NCBI GenBank assembly: GCA_963701385.1
Contig: CAVOZW010000027.1
Coordinates: 62,001 to 126,000 of the forward strand
Reading direction: 5' to 3'
Source of the DNA: B30-G6 sp963701385
GTDB taxonomy: Bacteria; Desulfobacterota; Desulfobacteria; Desulfobacterales; B30-G6
Length of the DNA: 64,000 nt
Each line of letters opens with the position of its first letter. The first letter of the stretch is position 1. The notes beneath the pieces were generated by a model. That model made no database searches. It worked only from the letters and a program-made list of their open reading frames with translations, and was not told the DNA's origin. This document shows positions 31,085 to 39,625 of the stretch, in pieces. Both the position numbers and the translations under genes were made by a program.

Positions 31085-32609
31085 CCTGTCCCACCGCAAC
31101 CAGATACAACAGGTAACTGTCGTCGTTGAGGGACAATAACGCCCGGGCTTCATTGTCATAGAACGCCCCGATACCACAGCAACCCAGGTCCAGTGCCGTA
31201 CTCCCCAGGTACAGGCGCTGGCCGAGAATACCGGCATCCATCATGGCATAGCGGTATCCCCTGGCCCCGCAGGCAGCATCCAGCGCCTTCAGATTGGTCA
31301 TAAACAGAAAAAGGACACCCGCATTGGCCAGCCAACGCTGATCCAGACAGATCCGTGCCATTTTCTCCACAAAAGAACCCGATTGGACAAGACCATAGGA
31401 CCCTTCCTCGCCGGCAAATCGATAATAGCCCTGAGCGAATCCCTCCACATGGCCCACCAAAAACCCTGTTGTAACAGGGGCGGCATAAGGTTCCGCACCT
31501 TGTCCCGACACAGGCGCGGAACCCACCACGGATAGCAAGCGCATAAAAGATCCCACCGGTAGGGGTTCACCGACAAAATTCCTTCTGGAGCGCCGCTCGA
31601 GGACAACACCGGCATAGTCGGCCCCATGGTGTATCCCATCCTGTGGTCTGACAGGGAACCATTCCCGAGGCTCCGGCAGGGTGACCAAGGATGCATTAGC
31701 GCTTGGTTTGCCGTGTTTTCGGGGTTCAGAACTCGCATAATAGATTCGTTCCAGGGCTTCAAATGTGACCTCATGAGAAGACACGCGACTGGCATCGGAT
31801 AGCCCTTTTTCCGGAGCCACGGGTTCGACCGCTAAAGACCCACGCTCCCTGGCGTGCCACGGGTCTCCCAAAGGCACATCCACAATGGCAAAACAGGCCT
31901 CTTTGGACCTGTCCAGCCCCACCAGGGAACAAAGGCGTTCGTCATCAAAATCATAGCGCACCGAGCACCTTGCCCCAACATATGCCAAAGAAGACACCAG
32001 ATTTTCGACCAGGTGTCCCGCATCCAGCAGCACATATCGAAATGCCCTTTTGCGGTATTTCCATGCACTTCGAAAAAAGATACCGCTGACAATAAATGAG
32101 ACCCAGCAATTTTCAGGTTTCGGAATGGCGAGGGTCTCGACAATAAGCGCCGACGCATCTTGATTGCGCAGTTGCCGAAGCGAAAAGCCTTGAATATCAT
32201 AGTGAAACAAACCCGCTGGCAAACCTGGGCTTCCTGGCCCTGAAATATAGATCTCAGCGGGATAAAGGGCACCCGCAGACGGTGCACTGCGGTACAGGTA
32301 TGTCTGGCCGCCCGCACGTTGCCTGGCTGTGTAGCCATACGCCAGGCCGAGGACTTTCGACAAAGCCTGAAGGTCGATGGTCGCCATGCCGGAAGAACGG
32401 TCCGGTTTGTCCATGACCTGCCAAAACAATTTTTTCGGCAGATCAAGACCCGTTTCAAGTGCCGTCGTGGGGAGCGGCGGGTATGTTTTGATCTGGCGCG
32501 GGACATGTTGCCAGTCCATGGCATGGCGGGGCATGTTCAGGCGATCGTAAGCGGTGTCAAGGTGATATTCCTGGCTGCTGAGAATGGCTGAGTCGTTTTT
32601 GTTATTCAT
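31065..32609 (-). CDS. SagB/ThcOx-family nitroreductase-like dehydrogenase (tandem domains)
   Basis: A 514-residue protein made of two nitroreductase-fold halves. The first (about 40-260) has RSSGMATIDLQALSKVLGLAYG and YLYRSAPSAGALYPAEIYI, the SagB signature. The second (about 330-510) has LERRSRRNFVGEPLP, FLFMTNL, YRYAMMDAGILGQRLYLGSTALDLGCCGIGAF. Relatives are FMN-dependent azoline oxidases of peptide toxin synthesis, but the stand-alone tandem form is common in anaerobes without peptide clusters. No precursor peptide or YcaO gene is nearby. It overlaps the upstream TIGR01777 gene by 8 bp, so translation is coupled. The substrate is unknown. Confidence 0.85.
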   Translation of the reverse strand: MNNKNDSAILSSQEYHLDTAYDRLNMPRHAMDWQHVPRQIKTYPPLPTTALETGLDLPKKLFWQVMDKPDRSSGMATIDLQALSKVLGLAYGYTARQRAGGQTYLYRSAPSAGALYPAEIYISGPGSPGLPAGLFHYDIQGFSLRQLRNQDASALIVETLAIPKPENCWVSFIVSGIFFRSAWKYRKRAFRYVLLDAGHLVENLVSSLAYVGARCSVRYDFDDERLCSLVGLDRSKEACFAIVDVPLGDPWHARERGSLAVEPVAPEKGLSDASRVSSHEVTFEALERIYYASSEPRKHGKPSANASLVTLPEPREWFPVRPQDGIHHGADYAGVVLERRSRRNFVGEPLPVGSFMRLLSVVGSAPVSGQGAEPYAAPVTTGFLVGHVEGFAQGYYRFAGEEGSYGLVQSGSFVEKMARICLDQRWLANAGVLFLFMTNLKALDAACGARGYRYAMMDAGILGQRLYLGSTALDLGCCGIGAFYDNEARALLSLNDDSYLLYLVAVGQVKKKIA

Positions 32610-33504
32610 TCAGAAGATTCTCCAGGGCGTTTTTTACATCCGGATATCGGAATTCGAATCCGTGGCGTTGGAGCTTTTGGGGAACACAACGCTGACTGAC
32701 CAGTATTACACCGCCCAGTTCCCCCATGACCCCTTTGATGACGAACGCAGGCGTCTTAAGAAAGGCCGGCCGTCCTATGGCTTTTCCCAAGGCTTTGGCA
32801 AAAATGTGGTTTCTCTCGGGAAGGGGGGAGCAGCAATTGAAGGCCCCCGACATCTCCTGATCCAATAGGATCATCTCCACAGCGGCCGCCAGATCTTGAA
32901 TATGCATCCAGGAAAACCACTGCCTACCCGATCCCATAGGCCCCCCTGCAAAAAACTTGAAGGCCGGCAGCATCTTTGCCAGGGCCCCACCGTCTCTGCC
33001 GAGAATGACACTGAAACGGAGCAACGCGACGCGGGCACCCTTTAACTCCGCCTGAAGCGCCTCCCTTTCCCAGTCCACACTTACATGGGCAAGAAAGTCA
33101 TCCCCCGCAGACGAATCTTCATTTAGGATATCATCGCCCCGATCACCATAAAAACCGATAGCGGATGTGTTGAGCAGGACAGCAGCCTGATTTTCCTCCA
33201 TCGCCATGACCAGGTTTCGGGTGGTCAAAATACGGCTGTCGTAGATCTGGCGTTTGGTCTTATCTGTCCAGTAACGGAAAAGATTTCGTCCGGCAAGGTT
33301 GACAATGGCATCGACACGTCTGACATGTTCCTGCCAGGGCCCTGGAACGGTCGTGTCGGCTGAAACGTATTCGAATTGTTTGACGCCCTCCATTACATGC
33401 CGTGGGCGCATACCTGATGCTATGACAAGATGGCCCCTGTCCACAAGATGTCGCGACAAGAAATTTCCCACAAATCCCGAACCACCGGCGATAAATATTT
33501 TCAT
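32602..33504 (-). CDS. TIGR01777-family epimerase-like oxidoreductase
   Basis: A 300-residue extended short-chain dehydrogenase-fold protein. It opens with the NAD(P) motif MKIFIAGGSGFVGNFLSRHL; further on are VNLAGRNLFRYWTDKTKRQI and STSAIGFYGDRGDD with the Tyr of the active site, GARVALLRFSVILGRDGGALAKMLPAFKFFAGGPMGSG, and WMHIQDLAAAVEMIL, all typical of TIGR01777. ATG 33504 after GGAAAGAGA is chosen; the long frame to 33786 overlaps the thioredoxin gene and is spurious. It sits between thioredoxin 2 and the SagB-like gene. Function is unknown for the family outside its link to cell division in other bacteria. Confidence 0.87.
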   Translation of the reverse strand: MKIFIAGGSGFVGNFLSRHLVDRGHLVIASGMRPRHVMEGVKQFEYVSADTTVPGPWQEHVRRVDAIVNLAGRNLFRYWTDKTKRQIYDSRILTTRNLVMAMEENQAAVLLNTSAIGFYGDRGDDILNEDSSAGDDFLAHVSVDWEREALQAELKGARVALLRFSVILGRDGGALAKMLPAFKFFAGGPMGSGRQWFSWMHIQDLAAAVEMILLDQEMSGAFNCCSPLPERNHIFAKALGKAIGRPAFLKTPAFVIKGVMGELGGVILVSQRCVPQKLQRHGFEFRYPDVKNALENLLNE

Positions 33505-33539
33505 GCTTGCTTCTCTTTCCCTATCCGTGTGGTGACAGA

Positions 33540-33989
33540 TTACAGCAGGGCACGCAATTGCCGCTCGATCTCGGGTTTGGCGTACGCCCCGGCCAGGGTA
33601 TGGATCACTTTTCCGTTTTTGAAGAACAGCATTGTCGGTACGCTGAGTACATGGTACCGAGCCGCTGTTATGGGATTTTGATCGATATTCAGTTTGGCCA
33701 CTTTGGCCTGCCCGGAAAACTCTCTGGCGAGCTGATCTACGATGGGTGCGATCATCCTGCAGGGCCCGCACCATGCCGCCCAACAATCTAAAAGCACCAC
33801 TCCCGGATAGGACAGGATTTCTGCCGGGAACGATTGGTCCGTTACCATGACGGGATGTTGGACCATCGAAGGCGGCGGAAGGGGCTTACGGCACTTTCCG
33901 CAAATGGGTCGGTCTTTCAGGCGTCGGTTGGGCACCCTGTTTCTGGTTTTACAATGCCGGCACTGAATGATAACGCTGCTGTTGTTCAT
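33540..33989 (-). CDS. trxC: Thioredoxin 2 (TrxC-type, with N-terminal zinc finger)
   Basis: A 149-residue thioredoxin with an N-terminal zinc-binding extension: CRHCKTRNRVP and CGKCRKP give four Cys (two CxxC), as in Escherichia coli TrxC. The thioredoxin fold carries the WAAWCGPCRMIAP active site at about 71-83, then the cis-Pro strand LSVPTMLFFKNGK. It reduces protein disulfides and is typical of peroxide-induced stress regulons. It lies between fumarase and the TIGR01777/SagB pair on the same strand, with a 115-bp gap from fumC. Several possible reductases are in the window (3384, 26431). Confidence 0.92.
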   Translation of the reverse strand: MNNSSVIIQCRHCKTRNRVPNRRLKDRPICGKCRKPLPPPSMVQHPVMVTDQSFPAEILSYPGVVLLDCWAAWCGPCRMIAPIVDQLAREFSGQAKVAKLNIDQNPITAARYHVLSVPTMLFFKNGKVIHTLAGAYAKPEIERQLRALL

Positions 33990-34104
33990 AGTCCTTCACC
34001 TGGCGCATATGTTTTTCATAACCGCTTGGTTCTGCTCGCAATTATTTGGGAGAAAGGGTCCCATTAGATCAACGCTTTTGGTTGCGGTTCAAAGATATGG
34101 CTCG

Positions 34105-35475
34105 TTAAATTTCCCGAAATAAGCGCTCCAATTCTGCTTGGGTGAGAATACCCTCTTCCAGCACCACGTCCGCGATACGCTTACCCGAGGCATGGGCTTT
34201 TTTCGAAATCGCCGCAGACTTGTCATAGCCCAGTTGCGGAACCAGATAGGTTGCCAGAGCCAGGCTCTTATCGAGGAAAAAGGCACACTTTTCTTCATCG
34301 GCTGCGATCCCTTCGATGCATTTTTCCGCCAGAGAGCGCGCGCCTATGGAAAGGATCGATATGGATTGCATCAGATTGTAAGCCATGACCGGCATCATGA
34401 CATTCAACTCGAAATTACCCCCCTGTCCCGCCAGGGTGATGGTGAGATCATTTCCAATTACCTGGGCCGCAATTTGCAGAACCGATTCCGGAATAACGGG
34501 ATTCACCTTGCCCGGCATGATGGAGGATCCCGGTTGCAGCGACGGAATCCGGATTTCACCGAGGCCACAACGTGGACCAGATGCAAGCCATCTGATATCA
34601 TTAGCAATTTTTGTTAAGCTGACCGCTGCGGTCTTCAATGCACCGCTCATCTCGACGGCTGCATCCTTGGCGCTCTGGGCTTCGAAATGATGCACGGACT
34701 CTATAAAATCGATTTGCAGATGCGCCGACAACATTCCAATCACACGCGCTGCAAAAGCCGGATGGGCATTCAAGCCGTTACCGACGGCTGTCCCGCCCAG
34801 AGGAAGTTCTCGGAGATTTTCGGAAGCCGTCTGTATGCGTTTGATGGAAAGGGCTACCTGTCGTGCATACCCGCCAAACTCATCCCCCAAATAGATCGGA
34901 ACGGCATCCTGCAGGTGTGTCCTGCCGATCTTGCGGACAGATGCGAATTGAGTGGCTTTTTGCACCAAGGCTGTCTGTAGCCTTTCCAGGGCCGGAATCA
35001 ATCCGGTCCGAATGGACGTCAACCCGGCAACATGGATGACGCTGGGGATCATATCGTTGCTCGACTGCCCAAGATTGACGTGATCGTTGGGGTGAACCGG
35101 AGATTTACCGCCTTTTCTGCCGGTTAAGCGTTCATTGGCTCTGGCGGCTAGCACCTCATTCATGTTCATGTTCGTGGATGTGCCGGAACCGGTTTGAAAG
35201 AGGTCCACCACAAACGCATCATCGAATTTCCCATCAACGACTTCCTGGGCGGCGGTCATGATAGCATCGGCCAACTTCGGGTCCAGAAGATGCAGTTCTG
35301 CATTGGCGGCAGCTGCAAAACGTTTCAATAATGCCAGCGAGCGGATGAATTCACCGGACAATCTGAGACCGCTGTCTGTAAAATTCTGTCTGGCCCGCTC
35401 TGTCTGTGCACCATAGTAGACATCCATCGGGACTGCCACACTGCCCAATGCGTCTTTTTCTTGTCTGGTTTTCAT
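34105..35475 (-). CDS. fumC: Fumarate hydratase, class II
   Basis: Hydrates fumarate to malate in the TCA cycle. The 456-residue length and motifs are those of the oxygen-stable, iron-free class II enzyme: LFQTGSGTSTNMNMNEV, HPNDHVNLGQSSNDMIPSV, KIGRTHLQDAVP with the catalytic His, and the signature GSSIMPGKVNP. ATG 35475 is chosen; a TTG 9 bp earlier is possible. Having the class II form rather than the Fe-S class I form suits oxidative-stress conditions, and the gene is placed between thiol peroxidase and thioredoxin 2 (inference). Aspartase is excluded by the fumarase-type HPND and TGSGT context, though the families are close. Confidence 0.93.
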   Translation of the reverse strand: MKTRQEKDALGSVAVPMDVYYGAQTERARQNFTDSGLRLSGEFIRSLALLKRFAAAANAELHLLDPKLADAIMTAAQEVVDGKFDDAFVVDLFQTGSGTSTNMNMNEVLAARANERLTGRKGGKSPVHPNDHVNLGQSSNDMIPSVIHVAGLTSIRTGLIPALERLQTALVQKATQFASVRKIGRTHLQDAVPIYLGDEFGGYARQVALSIKRIQTASENLRELPLGGTAVGNGLNAHPAFAARVIGMLSAHLQIDFIESVHHFEAQSAKDAAVEMSGALKTAAVSLTKIANDIRWLASGPRCGLGEIRIPSLQPGSSIMPGKVNPVIPESVLQIAAQVIGNDLTITLAGQGGNFELNVMMPVMAYNLMQSISILSIGARSLAEKCIEGIAADEEKCAFFLDKSLALATYLVPQLGYDKSAAISKKAHASGKRIADVVLEEGILTQAELERLFREI

Positions 35476-35549
35476 AGGATTCAATCCGCCCTGCAGCGGG
35501 TGTCGTCATCACCCGATTTGAGTGGTCTGTTTTTGAAGACCCATTCGCT

Positions 35550-36146
35550 TCAGCCGGCCCGCCCGTCGTCACACGCATCGTCATCGCCTTCGCCCCTGGC
35601 ATGTTCGGCCGTAGAACTGATGGTACAGGCATCCACGCTTGCGTTGTTTCGGAGCACCGACAGTGCTTTTTCATAATTCGGTTCGTTTCCGTGCTCTGGG
35701 ACAAGCTCCGAATGAAGGACCTTCCCGGACGAATCCAACACCACGACAGCCCTGGCCAGCAAACCCGCCAAAGGTCCATCCTGGATGGCCAAACCATATT
35801 TTTCGCCAAAGTCCCTGTGACGCATCTCGGATAGCGTAATGGCATTCTCGATGCCCTCGGCTTCGCAGAACCGGGCATGCGCAAAAGGTAAGTCTCTGGA
35901 AATGCAAAGAACAACTGCATTTTCATGCGCACTTATCTCCGCGTTGAACCGGCGAACAGACGCTGCGCAGGTGGACGTGTCGATACTCGTAAAGATGTTT
36001 AAAACAACGCGCTTTCCAGCCACATCCCTCAGCGACATGTCGGACATGTCTTTTTTGGTCAACGAAAAATCAGGCGCAGCATATCCTGGCGCCGGCAGGT
36101 TTCCTGATGTGTGGATCGGGTTTCCTTTGAGTGTGATCTGAGCCAT
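35550..36146 (-). CDS. tpx: Thiol peroxidase (Tpx-type peroxiredoxin) with acidic C-terminal extension
   Basis: A 198-residue atypical 2-Cys peroxiredoxin reducing hydroperoxides with thioredoxin. The peroxidatic Cys lies in FTSIDTSTCAASVRRFN (about residue 60) and the resolving Cys in SRDLPFAHARFC (about 94), the spacing seen in Tpx. Usual members end near residue 168; here about 28 extra residues follow, rich in Asp/Glu/Gly and with two more Cys (VDACTIS and DDDACDDG). A strong AAGGAGGAG precedes the ATG. A sigma-54-like promoter lies about 70 bp upstream. It heads a minus-strand tpx-fumC-trxC series. The tail's role is unknown. Confidence 0.9.
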   Translation of the reverse strand: MAQITLKGNPIHTSGNLPAPGYAAPDFSLTKKDMSDMSLRDVAGKRVVLNIFTSIDTSTCAASVRRFNAEISAHENAVVLCISRDLPFAHARFCEAEGIENAITLSEMRHRDFGEKYGLAIQDGPLAGLLARAVVVLDSSGKVLHSELVPEHGNEPNYEKALSVLRNNASVDACTISSTAEHARGEGDDDACDDGRAG

Positions 36147-36215
36147 GTTCTCCTCCTTATGGTAACTTCTGGTTTAATTATCATTGCGTGTATCTTTTCG
36201 ATTCTTTATAATTAA

Positions 36216-36231
36216 TTCAATAAACATGCCA
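36216..36231 (-). promoter_or_regulatory. Candidate sigma-54-type promoter upstream of tpx
   Basis: On the minus strand TGGCATG (36231-36225), TTTA, TTGAA (36220-36216) matches the -24 TGGCACG element well and the -12 TTGCW element partly (GA for GC), with the correct 12-nt G-to-G spacing. It lies about 70 bp before the tpx start. Inferred from consensus by eye. Confidence 0.35.
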
Positions 36232-36308
36232 GAATCCCGTTAACCGTTTCACAAGATCCATTCCCGTTCTTCAGACAATGAAAACGGCGCCTGTATTTGC
36301 ATGACAAA

Positions 36309-36324
36309 TGGTATGATTGTTGCT
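36309..36324 (+). promoter_or_regulatory. Candidate sigma-54-type promoter upstream of the zinc-ribbon/ferritin-like genes
   Basis: TGGTATG, ATTG, TTGCT (36309-36324) matches TGGCACG-N4-TTGCW at the -24 GG and -12 GC positions with correct spacing. It would start transcription about 120 bp before the zinc-ribbon gene at 36456. Confidence 0.4.
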
Positions 36325-36455
36325 TCAAATAGTGTGTTGTACTAGAATGCCAGACCAATTGCCAAAAAAATGTTGCCGGTGAAAATTGTGCTTTAACACC
36401 CATCTGAACGTAATGATGACAATCACGAAAACATAACAAGAAGGAGGGGTAAAAA

Positions 36456-36668
36456 ATGACCGATCATAACAAGCGCTATCACATCAAAGCTGCCTGCCCC
36501 CAATGCGGGTGCAGTTTCGCTCAGGTTTTGAGTGCCGAAGAGCTGAAAAAAAAATATGGCGACATGCCGAATGTGGAACTTGAATGTGGCGAGTGCATGA
36601 TTAAATTCCAGGAGGAAAGGAAAAAAGCCTGTCCGGAATGGGACAAGGATTGCAGACTGGAAGAATAG
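36456..36668 (+). CDS. Small four-Cys zinc-ribbon-like protein
   Basis: A 70-residue acidic-and-basic protein with a clear AAGGAGGGG before the ATG. Cys pairs CPQCGC and CGECM, about 30 residues apart, form a zinc- or iron-ribbon knuckle pair; two further Cys lie in the tail (KKACPEW and KDCRLEE). It precedes a ferritin-like gene by 35 bp and is probably cotranscribed. I do not recognise a named family; similar small CxxC proteins recur in this window (1068, 44153). A metal-binding or redox accessory role is inference. Confidence 0.78.
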   Translation: MTDHNKRYHIKAACPQCGCSFAQVLSAEELKKKYGDMPNVELECGECMIKFQEERKKACPEWDKDCRLEE

Positions 36669-36703
36669 ATAAATGACGATACCCATAAAAGAAAGGTTGC
36701 CCC

Positions 36704-37183
36704 ATGTTGTATGATTTCAATGCAAATGAAATTCTCCAAATGGCAGAACAGATTGAGAAAAACGGTGCTGATTTTTATAGAAAATCAAGCGAAAAAATCC
36801 AAGATCAAGCCGGCAGAGATCTGCTGTTGAACCTGGCCTCGATGGAGGATCAACACCTAGGCACCTTTGCCGCCTTGAGAAAAAAACTGACGGCGGATGA
36901 AAAAGCCCAGACTGTGTTCGATCCTCAAGGTGAAACCTTGGGGTATCTGAAGGCCCTGGCTGATTCAAAGGTATTTTTTGAAAAAACCATCGATACAGAC
37001 AGCATGGAAGGCATCTTGAAAGAAGCCATCACGGCCGAAAAAGATTCCATCCTGTTCTATCTGGGCTTGAAGGACGTGGTACCGGAAGCCCTGGGAAAAA
37101 GCAGAATCGAGCAGGTAATCAAGGAAGAAATGTCGCATATCAATCTGCTGACCAAGGAGCTGGTGGCCCTCAAGAAAGGGTGA
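36704..37183 (+). CDS. Ferritin-like diiron protein (rubrerythrin family)
   Basis: A 159-residue helical protein with rubrerythrin-type ligand spacing: MAEQIEKNGADFYRKS and SMEDQHLGTFAAL in the first pair, EAITAEKDSILFYLGL and KEEMSHINLLTKEL in the second. No rubredoxin module is present. It is probably cotranscribed with the zinc-ribbon gene 35 bp upstream. Compared with the other ferritin-like proteins here it has a longer linker between helix pairs (FDPQGETLGYLKALADSKVFFEK). Peroxide reduction or iron handling is inferred from the family. Confidence 0.85.
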   Translation: MLYDFNANEILQMAEQIEKNGADFYRKSSEKIQDQAGRDLLLNLASMEDQHLGTFAALRKKLTADEKAQTVFDPQGETLGYLKALADSKVFFEKTIDTDSMEGILKEAITAEKDSILFYLGLKDVVPEALGKSRIEQVIKEEMSHINLLTKELVALKKG

Positions 37184-37584
37184 CACACCTTCGATCCGAA
37201 ACGCGTCAACAGACAGGACCCAAAAAAATAGTGGGTTGGCAGACGCAGGGAAACGAACCAAGAAAAGCGATCGCCGCCAGTACCCAGCCGGCGTTGGACA
37301 TGTCTCTTAATGTTTCGATGATACATATTGTCTCATTTTTTAAATGAGACACATGGACTTTTGGCCTTACGACCATGCTGGAACATGCACCTGCTAACAT
37401 GATTGTCGTATCGACACCTTGCAGTTTCGGCACCCATGCTTATGGTGTAAGCAATTGGGTGCAGGTGTTATGGGCTCCTTTCAAACCCCTGCGAGACGAT
37501 GTTTGATTTGCGGTTTTCAGGTATTTCTGCCACCTTCGGGGTGTCAGATGAGTGTGACATCTATTTAGAGTACAGGAGGCAAAC
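37184..37584. other. 401-bp intergenic region upstream of nifU
   Basis: No gene was found. The main feature is a perfect palindrome at 37329-37351, listed separately. Imperfect direct or inverted patches occur around 37440-37480 (GGTGTAAGC, GGGTGCAGGTG). A good GGAGG precedes nifU at 37585. Promoter elements for nifU were not recognised with confidence. Confidence 0.4.
37329..37351. promoter_or_regulatory. Perfect 10-bp-arm palindrome, candidate operator
   Basis: TGTCTCATTT (37329-37338), TTT, AAATGAGACA (37342-37351) is a perfect dyad about 235 bp upstream of nifU and 145 bp after the ferritin-like gene. TGTCTCA-type dyads are typical of sites for dimeric regulators, including enhancer-binding proteins acting at a distance. 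It could also terminate the upstream transcript, but it has no G/C-rich core. Confidence 0.4.
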
Positions 37585-38415
37585 ATGTGGGAATATACGG
37601 ACAAGGTTAAAGACCATTTCATCAACCCGCGAAATGTCGGTTTTATTGATGACCCGGATGGCATGGGCGAAGTCGGTTCCCTTGCCTGCGGGGACGCTCT
37701 GAAACTCACCTTCAAGCTGGGTGAGGATAAAAAAATCAGTGACGCCAAGTTTCAAACATTTGGCTGCGCCAGCGCCATCGCATCTTCTTCCGCCCTCACG
37801 GAAATGATCAAAGGGCTGTCCCTTGAGGAAGCTGCAAAAATAACCAATGATGACATCGCTCGGTTTCTGGGGGGGCTTCCAAAAGAAAAAATGCATTGCT
37901 CCGTTATGGGTCGCGATGCCCTGGAAAAAGCCATCGCCTACTACGAGGGCGCGTCGGTCCCTAAAAAGGAAGGTGACATCGTTTGCGAATGCTTCGGGAT
38001 AACCGACCTCGAGATCAGAAGGGCTGTGCAGGAAAACAACCTCAAGACGATCGAAGACGTAACAGACTATCTAAAGGCCGGCGGTGGGTGCGGTAACTGC
38101 CATGGCCAGATCGGAGAAATCATTTCCGAGGTTCGGGGGAAACCCGTTCTGGTTAAACCCGTGCCAAAAGTATTGACCAATGTTCAGAAAATAAAAATGA
38201 TTGAGGAAACCCTGGAAAGGGAAATTAAACCCTCCTTGAAAAAGGACGGTGGAGATATCGAACTGGTCGATTTTGATCACAATACCGTTTTTGTGAGGTT
38301 GCGAGGCACCTGCTCGACCTGTAAGGCATCACAGGTCACTTTGAAAAGTTACGTCGAAACAAAACTCAGAGAACTCGTATCCCCTGACCTGGTTGTAAGT
38401 GAGGTGCAGCAATGA
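37585..38415 (+). CDS. nifU: Iron-sulfur cluster assembly scaffold NifU (three-domain)
   Basis: A 276-residue NifU with all three domains. The N-terminal IscU-like scaffold has Cys in LACGDALK, TFGCASAIASSS and MHCSVMG. The central [2Fe-2S] Bfd-like domain reads VCECFGITDLEIRRAV, GGGCGNCHGQ. The C-terminal Nfu domain carries GTCSTCKAS. It assembles [4Fe-4S] clusters with NifS. A GGAGG precedes the ATG, and the stop overlaps nifS by 4 bp (ATGA), so the two are coupled. In sulfate reducers NifU/NifS-type systems serve general Fe-S needs even without nitrogen fixation, and no nif structural genes are in the window. Confidence 0.95.
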   Translation: MWEYTDKVKDHFINPRNVGFIDDPDGMGEVGSLACGDALKLTFKLGEDKKISDAKFQTFGCASAIASSSALTEMIKGLSLEEAAKITNDDIARFLGGLPKEKMHCSVMGRDALEKAIAYYEGASVPKKEGDIVCECFGITDLEIRRAVQENNLKTIEDVTDYLKAGGGCGNCHGQIGEIISEVRGKPVLVKPVPKVLTNVQKIKMIEETLEREIKPSLKKDGGDIELVDFDHNTVFVRLRGTCSTCKASQVTLKSYVETKLRELVSPDLVVSEVQQ

Positions 38416-39614
38416 ATGTCATTTACGTAGACAACAATGCCACGACGAGGGTAGATCCAGCGGTTTTAGAAACCATGATTCCCTACTATGCCGAATATTA
38501 TGGAAATCCTTCCAGTATGCATGCCTTTGGCGGAAACGTTGCCACCGCCGTCAACCAAGCCCGGAATCAGGTGGCATCACTCATCAATGCCTCTCCCGAA
38601 GAAATTATCTTTACCAGTTGTGGTACGGAGAGCAATTCCACGGCGATCTGGGCCACGATTTCATCCATTCCGGACAAAAAACACATTATCACGTCGCGGG
38701 TCGAACACCCGGCCGTTAAAAATCTGTATGAACACCTAGCCAAAAAAGGATATAAGGTCACATTTGTACCTGTTGATCGGCAGGGCATTCTGGACCTTGA
38801 TTTTCTCTACGATCATCTCACGGACGACACGGCGCTGATCAGTATCATGTGGGCCAACAACGAAACCGGTGTCATGTTCCCCCTCGATGACATCGCACGG
38901 GCCGCCAATGACAGGGGCATCGTTCTGCACACCGATGCAGTCCAGGCTGTGGGCAAAATTCCCGTCGATGTCCAAAAAACCCGGGTCGATCTGCTGTCGC
39001 TTTCGGGACACAAGATCCACGCTCCCAAAGGGGTGGCAGCACTATATGTGAGAAAAGGTACCAAATTCACCCCCTTTCTCATTGGCGGCCATCAGGAAAA
39101 AGGACGCAGGGGTGGTACGGAAAACGTCGCTTCCATTATCGGTCTCGGCAAAGCCAGTACTTTGGCGGCAGACCATCAGAAAACCACCATAACGGAAGTA
39201 GCGCGTCTGCGGGACAGGCTCGAGCAGGGTCTGGTCAGCAAGGTTCAAAACGCCATGGTCAACGGTGACATAACTTCACGGCTTCCGAATACGACGAACA
39301 TCAGTTTCGAATATATCGAAGGCGAATCCATACTCTTGATGATGAACGAACTGAACATCTGTGCGTCTTCTGGATCTGCGTGCACCTCGGGATCTCTGGA
39401 GCCGTCTCATGTTTTAAGGGCCATGGGAATCCCATTTACGGCCGCCCACGGGTCCATACGTTTTAGTCTGAGCCATTACAACACCGAAAAAGAGATGGAT
39501 TTTATCATCGAAAAAATGCCGCCCATCATCGACAGATTGCGGCAGATGTCCCCTTTTTGGAACCAGGGGAAACCGGTTGAAACCATGCTGACCGGAGCGG
39601 AATGCCCTTTATAA
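38412..39614 (+). CDS. nifS: Cysteine desulfurase NifS
   Basis: A 400-residue pyridoxal-phosphate enzyme that removes sulfur from cysteine to form a protein persulfide for NifU. It starts IYVDNNATTRVDPAVLETM; the PLP Lys is in LSLSGHKIHAPKGV (about 205), then GGHQEKGRRGGTENV, and the mobile-loop catalytic Cys in ICASSGSACTSGSLEPSHVL (about 325). The ATG overlaps the nifU stop. The gene ends 11 bp before cysE. Together with cysE and cysK, the operon couples cysteine synthesis to sulfur mobilisation. Confidence 0.95.
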   Translation: MNVIYVDNNATTRVDPAVLETMIPYYAEYYGNPSSMHAFGGNVATAVNQARNQVASLINASPEEIIFTSCGTESNSTAIWATISSIPDKKHIITSRVEHPAVKNLYEHLAKKGYKVTFVPVDRQGILDLDFLYDHLTDDTALISIMWANNETGVMFPLDDIARAANDRGIVLHTDAVQAVGKIPVDVQKTRVDLLSLSGHKIHAPKGVAALYVRKGTKFTPFLIGGHQEKGRRGGTENVASIIGLGKASTLAADHQKTTITEVARLRDRLEQGLVSKVQNAMVNGDITSRLPNTTNISFEYIEGESILLMMNELNICASSGSACTSGSLEPSHVLRAMGIPFTAAHGSIRFSLSHYNTEKEMDFIIEKMPPIIDRLRQMSPFWNQGKPVETMLTGAECPL

Positions 39615-39625
39615 GGAAGAAACCT

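Larger units (their letters stand above)
36147..36455. other. 309-bp divergent intergenic region between tpx and the zinc-ribbon gene
   Basis: No gene is credible here; a minus-strand open frame at 36212-36439 has no family resemblance or ribosome binding site. The region holds two sigma-54-like promoter matches pointing outward (36231-36216 minus, 36309-36324 plus), an A/T-rich core near 36205-36225, and GAAGGAGGGG just before 36456. Confidence 0.4.

Noticed and set aside
32602..33786. Long 394-residue version of the TIGR01777 gene
   Set aside because: The extra 94 N-terminal residues overlap the thioredoxin gene and carry no motif; ATG 33504 begins exactly at the NAD(P)-binding strand.
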